Assembly: GCA_030674185.1 (NCBI GenBank)
Contig: CM060307.1
Location: 52,934,442 to 52,998,441, forward strand
DNA: 64,000 bases
Reading direction: 5' to 3'
From: Monoplex corrugatus
Lineage: Eukaryota > Mollusca > Gastropoda > Littorinimorpha > Ranellidae
The notes under the pieces are model-generated. The model did no database searches and was not told the origin of the DNA. It saw only the letters and a list, made by a program, of their open reading frames with translations. Shown here piece by piece: positions 24,195 to 37,164 of the stretch. Made by a program: the position numbers and the translations under genes. Every line of letters begins with the position of its first letter. Position 1 is the first letter of the stretch.

Positions 24195-27100
24195 TGTGTG
24201 TATGTGTGTGTGTGTGCACATGTCTGGTGTGTGTGGGGTGTGTGTGTGTGTGTGTGTGACAGGTGTGTGTGTGACAGGTGTGTGTGTGAGAGATGTTGAA
24301 AGTATTTATATATATATATATAATATATATGTGTGTGTGTGTGTTGTGTGTATGTGTGTGCATGCATGTGTCTGGTGTGCGTGTTGTGAGAGTGTGTGGG
24401 TTTAACCACACTCATTTACTTTCAATGTACATTTAACATTGCTTAATTATTGTGTATCACTGTGAAACAAATTTCCTTGTATGAGGACAATAAGCTATAC
24501 ACTCTGTTATCTGTATTTTGGAAGGACAAAATGAACAGCATGCAATAATAATGACAAATGAACAATGCAAAAGATGGGGCACAAATATTTCAACAACAAC
24601 AAGAACCAGCCACTAAATCATGACAAAGAAAATACATTACCACTTTTGTCAGTTCACTGTTTATGTATTTACAGAAAAGGATGGTGACATTAGAAGGAGA
24701 AGAATACTTTCATGGACAACTAAAAGAATGACTTTTTCAATAGCAAACTCTCTGGAGCTGCAACTGCATTCCAAGCCTAACAACAAGGGAAAAAAGCCCT
24801 GACAGGGTCAACCCATTCTAACACTCTCCCTTGAAATATACAACTTACACAAAAATTATTACAGAAAATCCAGATTTTACATTCTCAAAGTGCTGTGATC
24901 TTCAACAAACATCAAGTGAAAGAAAACTTGACATGAAATTGGACAATGGTAGAATGTCAGAACAGTGAAAATAGAATTTAATTAATATATAGTCAGTTCT
25001 TGAAAAAGTGCTGTGTTCATCAAAAAGGCTGATTTTATGCTTTTTTTGGTCCAGTTAACCTCAACCTTAGTGCCTTATTTTCCAAACATTCATTGGTGAC
25101 TCCTCAATGATCTACACTTTTTAATCAAATTTGGTAAAGACATATCCAGAAACAGCTGACAAAAGTTTAGCACAATTTTATCATGACAGACACAATGAAA
25201 CACACCTCTCTCCTGTTGCTTTGGGAATTTTTGAAAACAAAATACCCAAAACTGGTATGAAGCAATTTTCTCTTTTTTCTCAAAGGGACATTAAAAATGC
25301 TTCTTTTCCAAATAACAAAAGGAACTTATCGTTAATCAAAAGTCCTTGGAGATGCAACTGCAGTAAAAATGATTGCATTAAAAGCTGTTACTACTGAGTA
25401 ACTCACTTGTTTCCGACTGCTTTTTCTGGCGTTAAGCTAACAGTCTTGGTGTTGTCTCCATTTCTGTTCAGACTACTTCTGCTGTTCATACTGCTTCTGC
25501 TGTTACCATTCTTCTTTCCGTTGGACAATACTTGTCCTGGTATAGGGCTTTGGTGTGGATAAGGATTGAGCTGCTTCAATACTGTCCTTCTTACTCTTTG
25601 CAAAGTTTGCCAGTCCTTTCTCTTCTTCCTTGTAATCATAATTTTTACACACACACACACATGCACACAAATGCATTATTTATGAGCATGTCAGTGTACA
25701 GATAAAAACACCTTTTTTTTTAAAAAACACAAATGAACATGTTTTGAAACTTAAGCAGATACCCTCCTGACATGTGTATTGACATTTTCTTTGTTAGAAA
25801 CATGTATTTATGTATTACTGACAAGTTATACAGCCAAAGCTCTAAACAAATGCAATGGAATTCCATTAAACAATGACAAAACACAGTAAATACTAAATCT
25901 TTCTTAATGGACACAAACAAACTAGTCTAAGGTACTTACCAAAACTTCTGAGCTCAAAGTCGATTCTTTTCATGATGAATTTGTAACTGCTCCTCTGTGA
26001 GTGTACACTTCCGATACTCCTTGCACTTCCGCATATTTTGCTTGCGATATGACTCAAACTTCTCACAATTTAAAAAAAAATTCTTCTCAGTAGGATTTGG
26101 CATATTCTGCATCATACTTTCTCTTCTGTTTTTCAACTGAAGAGAGCAATTTGCAGAAACCTACAAAACAGGTACTTCTCATTAATGGAGACCTACAAAA
26201 CAGTTTTTCTTTGGTCAAAGCATAAGTTTGGAAAGTAAACTTCCAAGTTAAAATTACATGGGGAAAAAAGCATAAGTCACCGAACAGACTATGTTTTGAT
26301 CTATCTAGGAATCTGTCAGGCAAAGTCTACAAAAATGGTTGCCAAAAATTGAGATTTTGCACATCTCAAGGTTACTATAACCATGAAAACAGATAAAAGT
26401 TGACATGAAACTTAGACAATGGTATTATTACAATAGTATAAACATATTTTGAAATGTCAGGTGTTCCTGAGTGTTATTCTTACACCTTCCTAAAACAATG
26501 CCCATTTTAGGCACATTTTTGGTCATTGTGGCCTTGACTTTAGTGCCATGGCTTCCAAGTTATGCATTCTTGACTTCTTATCAATCCATATCTTTGCCCT
26601 ATATTTGGTCAAGAATTATCCAGAAACAGCTGATAAAATCTTGCTCACGCTAGTTTCTCTCTCTCACACCCCTCTCACCTCCAACTGAAGTAAACGCTGG
26701 ACAATGGCAGACTGTCTTAACAGTGAAAAGGAAATCTGAATATGTCAGAGCTTTCTGAAAAAGTGCTGTTCACAGACTTTTCTCACAAAGTGCTAATTTT
26801 TGGTACTCTTTTGGCCTGTGTAACATTGACCTTAGTATTACGATTTCCAAACTAACTCATATGCGACAGTTCAATAATCTGCAACTTTGACCCAAATTTG
26901 CTAAAGATCCACTGAGAAGGGAGCTGAGAAAATTATACCCACACATTTTTGTGAAAGAGAGGAGACAGACAGACAGACACACACACCTCTCTCCAGTCAA
27001 CATGAAGCAATCTCCTTACACATTTCTCTCCAGTCAACATGAAACAATCTCCTTTTTATTTAAAATAACAAAAAAAAAGGAGAAATTCAAAATTTCAAAC

Positions 27101-30100
27101 TATTTTCACTAAAAAATGCAGATAGAGCCAGTTACTTAAGGATCTTGCTGTGTTCCATCATCATTGCTCTCTCCTTTTTCACTTCATATTTATCAAACAG
27201 AAAACAAACTGTTCTCATCAATGGCACTTACTCTCAATCTGCATACCTGACCTGTGGTGTTCCACAAGGATCTGTCCTTGGCCCTGTTCTTTTCACTCTT
27301 TATACCTCCCCCCTGTCCACCATCATCAACTCCCACTCTATAAAACACCACTTCTATGCTGATGACACCCAACATGAAGACAGTGACTCACCTGATAATA
27401 TACAGCGCCTGTTGACTCGCACCACTGAGTGTTACTCGGACATTAAGAACTGGATGACACACAATAGACTTCAGCTTAATGATGACAAGACAGAAGCTAT
27501 CCTCATTGGCACCCGTCAGAAACTTTCCCAGCTGCCTCCTCTTTTCCTCCCATTATGTAACACATCAGTCCCAATTTCTGATTCAGCTAAAAACCTTGGT
27601 GTCTGCATTGACTCTATCCTGTCCATGAACAACTTTGTTTCTCAAACTGCCAGATCTTGCTACTATCATCTCCATCATATAAGCCTGATCAGGAAGTATC
27701 TCTCTGTCGAAACAACTGCAAAACTCGTTCTCTCCTTCATAATGTCTCGCATTGACTATTGCAATTCACTCCTGTCCGGTCTTCCTGCCTCCACCATTCA
27801 CATCCTACAGCGCATTCAAAACAATGCTGTACGCCTTGTACTCAAAAAGAAAAAAGCTGACCACATATCTCCTCTCCTGGCACAACTTCACTGGCTCCCT
27901 GTATCAAAGCGCATACAGTACAAACTAGACACCATGTGCTACAAAAGCCTCAATAACGCAGCCCCCGATTACCTGTCAAGCCTACTTGAGATCTATGTTC
28001 CCTCATGTACTCTCCGCTCTGCCTCCGATCCTCTGACTTTTCGCTTTCCACGCACTAAGCTCAATACCTATGGTCCACGAGCCTTCTCTGTTTCTGGTCC
28101 ACTTCCTGGAACAAACTTCCTCTCTCAGTCCGTCAGCAACCTACTTTTGCCTCCTTTAAGTCCGCTCTCAAAACTCACCTTTTCTCCTTTGCATAAAATC
28201 CTAACCTCACTCAACCCCCCTCTGCAGCCTGTCTCCGCTCGGAGGGGAATCACTTTGTTTTAATATATAATTGTATATGATGTGCTCTCTGTGGTTTACC
28301 ATTGGTTTTATTCTTGCTTTTATTCTTTCTCCCCATTTGTGGCCATGCGGTGTGTGTGTGTGTGTGTGTGTGCGTGCGTGTGCGTGCGTGCGTGTGTGTC
28401 TTTTCGGCGCTTGGATTTGATTTTGTCGAGATTTTGCGCTATATAAATATTGTAATTATTATGTATGCATGTGCGTACGTATGTATGTATGTATGTATGT
28501 ATGTATGAATGTATACGCTTAGATTTATGTATGTATGTATGCATGCATGTATACGCTCAGCTTAGATTTATGTATGAAGTATGTATGCATGTATGTATGC
28601 ATGTATACGCTCATATGTATGTAAGTATGTATGCATGTATACGCTCAGCGCTTAGATTTGATTTTATCAAGATTTTGCGCTATATAAATAAAATATATTA
28701 TTATTATTATTATTATTATGCGTGAAGCCATGATTTTACTTTCAGCTGCAGCTGTGTCAGCATTTGGCGGCTATACTGGCATCTGAAAAACATACTTCCA
28801 AGCCTTTAAACCATTTTAAGCCTTTCACTAGCAGCCGCACATGTATGTGCGGTTCATAGGTCACTGTTCTAAATGTAGCTCTGACACCTATCACGTGGTC
28901 GAACCATGTGACTTTTAGCTCATAAATATTCAGAAGATTGTCATTGCAAATGGCTGACACCGCGTGTGTTGGAAAGTGAGTTTTTCAGCTTGGATCTTAA
29001 GTATTTTCATCGATTTTTTTTTCATGTGAGTAAAGATGGCAGACAGGTTTCGACCCCAATACTCTGTGGAAGACGTTCATCGCTTTATTTTTCATGTTCC
29101 TCGTGATGGAGAGGTGAGTGATGTTGACATGATGAAGGGAATATTATCGATGATAAGCCTGATACTTTCGATTCAGATTCCGACTATTCTGAGGAGATAA
29201 TACCCTCTACAAGCACATCGATCCAAAGGGGGTATGGTCGTGGTCAAGGCAGACGAGGTGGTAGAGGTGCTAGGTTTAATACAGCCCCAGGGAGATCTAA
29301 TACAGCCCCAGGAAGAGTTGTTGTGGAGACAGAGGGACGAATGGATGAAACTGTAAACAAAGAATACCCGCAATATGCACCTGTCTGTATTTGATATCTT
29401 ATAACAATTTTGAATTGCACCAACCGAAAATTAGATCGATTTGCCCGAGAGTGCTGCTAGTCAAAGGGTTAAGGAGAGAAAATCAATCTTTTTCACCCAA
29501 GACTGAATTCACTGATAGAACATATTGTTCAGATTTTGTGGAACATCCAAAAGGAAGTTTTCAAAACAGAGTTTTGTTTTCTAAAATCTCAAATTGACAC
29601 CAGTGCATTACAGGCCTGGTTTTAGCTTTCCACTGGCATCATGGACACGACGCTTGGATTAGCCTCAGAATGACAAAAACAGTTTTTACTTTCACCAATC
29701 AACTGAAATTCTAAACGTGACCTGGTTTCTGAAGAATAGGTGCACTCTGTTTTGCATCCTGTTTGTATTTCAGTTTATCACCTTCGGGCCACACCCTTTC
29801 ACATTCTTACCCAAAAACAATGCACTGAAAGTCAGATAAATTGCCTATTTATTGATATGTCCTTCATTACCATGTAAATGATGTATTTTGTGTATCACAT
29901 GGGAAAAAGAGTAAAATCAGCAGCTTTCTAGCACTGTCGCACATTGATTATGTTACCAGTTAACTCACTCGCTGCTGGGCATTTTTCACTAAGCGATCCT
30001 CTGTATACTGGCCATTTGTATAGGTAAGTAAAAAATTCATTACTCAATATCTACTTAACAATAAACTCAGCATAATGAAAATTTCAGATGATATCATCTA

Positions 30101-33100
30101 TATATTGAAGTACTATAGTGCAAAATTTGAAGTGCCTGAGATGAAATTTTTTGGTGAACATAGGAACGGAAATTTTTGCTTTTTTTTTTACCCCGAAATC
30201 AACAAAACACATAATTCACTTTACAACAATAAGGAATAAATTCCCAAAGAGGATGGAAATTGTTCTCAAATGCACACATTCATTCATTAGGAAACATATG
30301 CATTCATTCTGCACATAAATAAAAGAAATAAAAGGCATTCTATCTATTTAAAACACGAGGGGGGGGCGTGGTCTTCCATAAATCCAAGGCGCTGTAATGT
30401 AGCACACGGGGGAAAAGTGTGAAATCCTGGTGCCAATCCTTTGCTAACAGCTCCACAATTCTCTCTGCTGTCATTTCCCCATCCCCACCTTCGATAGATT
30501 CCTCACTCGACGAAATATCACTATCACCACCCTCCAAATTTTCGTCTGCTACACGCACGCCGTTGTCGTCACTACTGCTGACTCATTTGACTCCGGTTCC
30601 GACATATCTTCACTCTCATAATCATCGTCTTCCTCTTCTATATCGGAACCAGCTGTTTGTAGCATTTCAAGCACTTCGTGGGCGTTGTATAACAGTCGTC
30701 TCTGCCGTCTACCACGACCAGTTTCATCGCTTGACGCCATCTTTGTTTACACAGATTCTACACGGAGCCAGTGGGTGCGAAATTAAACCTGGTTGGGCCC
30801 AACAATACACTGATTGGTCAATCTTCAGAGCTAGCCCTTCAATTTTCGTACGAGAGTTGACCTCATTAGGCAAATAAAATCCAAAGGTCAATCCTGCGAT
30901 CGCAGTGCTCAGTAGGCAAGCAGTGTAAGGGCGAACACTGCGATCACAGTGCTCAGCACGGAGTGAGTTAAACCAAATTTAAAGAATGATCATAAAGATT
31001 CAAGTAAGTTTATTGCACTGTGACCTTTTTGAACTTCAGTGCCACTTAATGACTTGAACTGGTTGAAGCCACCATTACTTCTTGGATATCTCTAATGAAT
31101 TTCATTCACTTCAAAACTTCTGTTTTTGTTTTGTCTTGTTTGTTTGCTCAAATGATCAGCGACGATAAAAAAAAAAAGAAGATATTTTCTGAATTTTGAC
31201 AAAAGAAAGTCATAGAAATCTTACATGATCACAACTTGTCTGCACCAGAGACATCTCTGTGGACTGTACACATGTTCCAAAAGAAAGTAACTAATCAAAA
31301 TTTGCTTTTCATTTGCATACAAACTATCGTCTGTTAGCCCAACATCACCACACATCTACAATTCAAAAATGTATGTTGCCCTCGGTGGAAAATATGTATC
31401 ACTGTTATCAACAGCTCTGAGAAACATGCATCACTTTATGATTCTGGAATATATGAAACTTACTGCAGTGTGTGGTATAAGAAATACTGATTAGTGATTA
31501 TTATTACTATTGGTACTATCAGAAGGGGTGATGCTTCATGCAGCTTTTTTTTTTTTGGTAATTCAATAGCCCTGTTTTGAGCCATGGTAGAGGAACCACC
31601 CGATCCTTAAAGTATTGGTTTTGAGATTTTTCATGTATATACAACTGCAATATCTACAACATCCAATTATTGAATTCTGAATAAAACTATAGATCTATGT
31701 CAAAACAGTTATCTTATTTGCCATTTTTCACATGGAAAATGGCAAAGGTGTGTGAATATTGCCAAACTTTAATGATGATTTTCCATAATTTCAGATGTTG
31801 ATGACCCAATGACTTGAATGTACCTAAGTCATAAACTAAAAAAGACATGAATCAGAGGGTGGTGGAAGGGAGCAGTGTGTTGTTCAGGATCATCTCATCT
31901 TACTGAAAAAGTAAAAATCTCATTCAGTCATTGTGTCAAGACTGTGCAGTATATAAAATTTTCCAAGCACTGACGCATAAAGTTACCTTTTTTCCATCGG
32001 GCCTGAAGCTGCCAACATTTGTTGCCAGGCTGAAAGCCCCTATAGTTGCCTGATTTCTTCTTTGAGCACCTTTTGCGGGCACCATCTGACAGGACATACA
32101 CAGCAGAATTACAAGATAACTAGTCATTTTGCTGAAGTGATTAGAGCCATGGACAAATGAATGGGAAACTGTGGGTTTTTAAAACATAGTGCAACTAATG
32201 TTCCTTGACTGTTCTAGTTCATTCAATATGGTTGAGCCATACCTTTTAGCAAAGAAACCTGTACACATAAAATTTACAAACCCAACTATTCTCTCAATGT
32301 TGAATTACCCCATCAACAGACCACAGTATGTAAAGTTCGAGACTAGTACCTCCACTGTAATGTGCACTAATAATGATATACTGATGACAAAATTACGTGA
32401 TTTTATTAACTGACTGCTGAAGAGTTGTAAACATTGTAAACCAAACACTTCCTTCATGCACAGACTTCGGGAGCAGATGTATTTATAAACTAACAAAGAG
32501 AAGTAGAAGACTTAAGACTAAGAGTGCTCCATGTGCAAAAACAACATGCTGCAACACTTTATTTACTCCCAGAGCTATACAGACATTTAACTGTGACAAA
32601 CATAATAATGTAATATGGTGGTCTGATTCCTGCTCTGCAGAAGAAGAGAAAGAAGTGAGAAGAGTGTGTATATGCGTTAAGAGCCAGGTTATTACACATC
32701 GCAATTTTCAAAATTGATTGTATTTTTCTTTTTTCTGACAATGGATTTTCCATATAATATTTAGACTGTTTTCCGTGGAGACAGTGCAGTTCCCATGCAC
32801 CACCACTCTTTCTTTTTTTCTATATGTGCGAATATCTGTTTACCTATGAAAGTGAATTCTGATACAGACGCAAAAACAAAACGAAAATGAAACACCCCAA
32901 TGAACTAACAATATACAGAAGATGATCAAAGCACGCTATCAATGTCCCTTTCTCCAGACAAATTTTTCATAACCGTTACTGTGAAAACAGATCAATCTCA
33001 GTCAAGCTTGTAAAGTCACCACTAACACTGTAACAGCATCCTCACGGCTGTTTCAGTGGCTCCCTTTCTCGCCTTTTAGTTTGGTCGGCCAGCATGGCAC

Positions 33101-33404
33101 CAGATGTCAGATATCAAACGTCCACCCTTGCCTCGTAGGTATGTTTCTGCATTCCTTAGTCTAGTGGCAAGGGAAACAGAGGATTAATACTGCACTGTAC
33201 AGTGATTAAGCCATTTTATCATCAACTTTGGCATTGTGTAGAACGAAATTGTGCACTCTTGGTCAATTCATTTTTTGGAATCCTTATTTATTTATCATTT
33301 GACCGAGTGCAGCTATAAATTATTCATTTGGTTATATAGTTTGAGTTTGTGCTTCACTTATAGAGTGTAAGTGAGTGTCATCATTTCTCACTGTGTGTGT
33401 GTGT

Positions 33405-33492
<88 letters not shown>

Positions 33493-33782
33493 TGTGCGTG
33501 CGTGCGTGTGTGCGTGCGTGCGTGCGTGCGTGTGTGTGTGTGTGTTTTGGTGTATTTCATCTGCCTTTCTATACTGGAATTATTTCATGTGAAACGGGAG
33601 ACAGTACGTAAGTGAAAATATTTTTAAGTTGTTGTTTTCCTGTTGTTGTCTCTTGTTTTTGTTGCTGTTTTGTTTAATTTCTTTTGTCACTTTTGTTTTC
33701 ATTGTTTTTTGTTTTGTTTTGTTTTGTTTGCTTTTTTGTTTGTTTTTTTGTGTATGTTTTTGTTTTGTTTGTTTTTTGTGTA

Positions 33783-33846
<64 letters not shown>

Positions 33847-33871
33847 TTGTGTTGTGTTGTGTTGTGTTGTG

Positions 33872-33956
<85 letters not shown>

Positions 33957-36900
33957 GTGTGTGTGTGTGTGTGTGTGTGTGTGTCTGACTCAGTTTCGTC
34001 GTTTTATTTAGATTTTTTTTAATACTGAAACTGTTTTTTTCCCCTGTTATTCGTTGTTGTTGTTGTTGTTTTGTTGTTAGTGTGTGTATTTGCTGTATTT
34101 TAGTAGTTGTGTGTGTGTATCTGTGACGGAAGTGGTAATAACAACTGGCAAATGGATGTCTGCTGGTTCTGTATTAAAAGACAGTGTTGAGGCTACGTAA
34201 GCCTGTATAGTCAGCCTCTGCATTGTGTGAAAGAAGGCTGCTGCCTTGTACTGTGAGAGAAATCTGTGCCATATCAAAGTGATGGGATACTTACTAAACA
34301 AGCTGATAACGGTCCTTGCGGACAACCAAATGCTTATTCAGTAAGTTTGGTGTTGTACACACACATGCAGCTAACATCTCTGAAAATATGAATGTTGTAA
34401 AAGTGCAGGTGATTGAACAGTTTGTCATTTAAATTGGATTTTTTATTTCACATATGTGGTTTTCTTCTGTCAGTCATCTGATCTTTGCAAGCAAAACAGC
34501 TGTTATACCTAATTTTTTTCTGCATGCCTGATATCAGTTTCTACATGAGTCATTCCTGCGTTTGGTTATATTGTTCATATTTCTCTTGGTGAAACTCAGA
34601 CTTTGTAATTTAATGTTTTTGGAACCGACCCATGTACGACAATGCTATAAAAAATTAACTGGCCTTGCTACGAGTCTCGTATCACTGACAGCTCAGCGCG
34701 TTGCACTCACACACTGCTCTGTGCAGAGCGCTCAACTGGCCAGCTGCCACTTTAGAGTCCACATATGGTTATCGTTTATCTCTCCCCTCCCATCCCCCTC
34801 CCCTCCTGCTCTCAAACTAAAATCTTGCTCCGGAACAGCTGTGTCCTGTCAAGCCAAATATGTGAACCACTTTCGATTAGAACTTGTCAACAAACAATGA
34901 AAAAGAAACTTACTGACACATTTTCACATGCATGCTAGCTGTAACATATAATGATATATGGTAGATCATATCCATTCAATTACTTCTATGCTTCCTACTA
35001 CCGAGACACCTACTCTAATTTATTCATACTGTATATTAACCCAATTCATCAGTTATTCAAACTTTTTAATATAATCAAATCATTAATCACTTTAAAGCAA
35101 AAAGTAGTTCAAAATCAAAACATACTATTGTATTTACTTTAAGTTAATCTAATAACTAATCATTACTCAATTTTGAGCAAAAACACACTACCATGTACCC
35201 TTGACTGGGTCAAGCATGTCACGCTTTCAATCTCAAGTCATATCCGAAATATAAACGAGTGGAGTGTAGTCAGATGATCTAACAGCAGGAGTTTTCCGTG
35301 CTCCACCAAATGTTTGATCATACCCTGTCAACCATGCCCACCTGACCCTTCCTTCTCTGGCACACCTTTTACTACTCTTACCCCAGTCTCACAAGAAGAA
35401 ATTCTCAACACAATCAGATCCATGTCGTTCAAAACCTGCGAACTGGATCCTCTTCCAGATTCTCTCTACTCTGACTGTCTCCCTACTCTCCTCCCATTCA
35501 TCACTGACATCATCAACACTTCTCTCCAAACTGGAACTGTCCCAGATTCTTTCAAGTCTGCTATTGTTCACCCTCTCCTCAAGAAATACAATTTAGACCC
35601 AAATGAACTGAAAAATTACCGGCCTATCTCTAATCTCTCTTTCTTGTCAAAACTGCTTGAAAAAGTTGTCCTCAACCAACTGAACTCACACCTGTCTGCC
35701 AACAATCTCCTCAATCCTTTCCAGTCAGCCTACCGCCAGTGCCATAGCACTGAAACTGCCTTGCTACACATTCTCAACAATCTCCTCCTTGCAACTGATA
35801 CTGGCAAAGTCTCTCTCCTCACACTTCTTGATCTGTCTGCAGCCTTTGATACCATTCATCATGGTATTCTTCTTTCTAGACTTCATCATACTTTTGGCAT
35901 CTCTGACATTGTTCTGTCCTGGTTCACTTCTTATCTATCAAACAGAAAACAAACTGTTCTCATCAATGGCACTTACTCTCAACCTGCATACCTGACCTGT
36001 GGTGTTCCACAAGGATCTGTCCTTGGCCCTGTTCTTTTCACTCTTTACACCTCCCCCCTGTCCACCATCATCAACTTCCACTCTATAAAACACCACTTCT
36101 ATGCTGATGACACCCAACTTCAAGACAGTGACTCACCTGACAATATACAGCGCCTCCTGACTCGCACCACTGAGTGTTACTCGGACATCAAAAATTGGAT
36201 GACATACAACAAACTTCAGCTAAATGATGACAAGACAGAAGCTATCCTCATTGGCACCCGTCAGAAACTTTCTCAGCTGCCTCCTCTTTCTCTCACATTA
36301 TGTAACACATCAGTCCCAATTTCTGATTCAGCTAAAAACCTTGGTGTCTGCATTGACTCTACCCTCTCCATGAACAACTTTGTTTCTCAAACTGCCAGAT
36401 CTTGCTACTATCACCTCCATCGTATAAGCCTGATCAGGAAGTATCTCTCTGTGGAAACAACTGCAAAACTCGTTCTCTCCTTCATAATGTCTCGCATTGA
36501 CTATTGCAATTCACTCCTGTCCGGTCTTCCTGCCTCCACCACTCACATCCTACAGCGCATTCAAAACAATGCTGCACGCCTTGTACTCAAAAAGAAAAAA
36601 GCTGACCACATATCTCCTCTCCTGGCACAACTTCACTGGCTCCCTGTATCAAAGCGCATACAGTACAAACTAGACACCATGTGCTACAAAAGTCTCAATA
36701 ACGCAGCCCCCGATTACCTGTAAAGCCTACTTGAGATCTATGTTCCCTCACGTACCCTCCGCTCTGCCTCCGATCCTCTGACTTTTCGCTTTCCACGCAC
36801 TAAGCTCAATACCTATGGTCCACGAGCCTTCTCTGTTTCTGGTCCGCTCTCCTGGAACAAACTTCCTCTCTCAGTCCGTCAGCAACCTACTTTTGTCTCC

Positions 36901-37071
36901 TTCAAGTCCGCTCTCAAAACTCACCTTTTCTCCTCTGCATAAAATCCTGACCTCACTCAACCCCTCTGCAGCCTGTCTCCGCTCGGAGGGGAATCACATT
37001 GCAATATATAATTGTATATAATATGCTCTCTATAATTTTCCATTGTTTTTATTCTTTCTCCCCATTTATAG

Positions 37072-37164
<93 letters not shown>

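Larger units (their letters stand above)
21998..25406. other. Intron / intergenic sequence between terminal exon and exon 6 candidate
   Basis: Holds microsatellites, a 76-bp inverted repeat and dispersed repeats, listed separately. An open frame at 22893-23195 on the plus strand has no recognisable motif. Confidence 0.4.

Noticed and set aside
30419..30877. 152-codon plus-strand frame
   Set aside because: It is the antisense of the piggyBac N-terminal coding sequence on the minus strand.
33371..34022. Open frames of Cys/Val or Thr/His repeats, about 70-120 codons, over TG arrays
   Set aside because: They are translations of (TG)n in all frames, with no coding character. The same holds for the arrays at 21.9, 24.1, 37.1, 41.2, 48.2, 56.9 and 60.4 kb.
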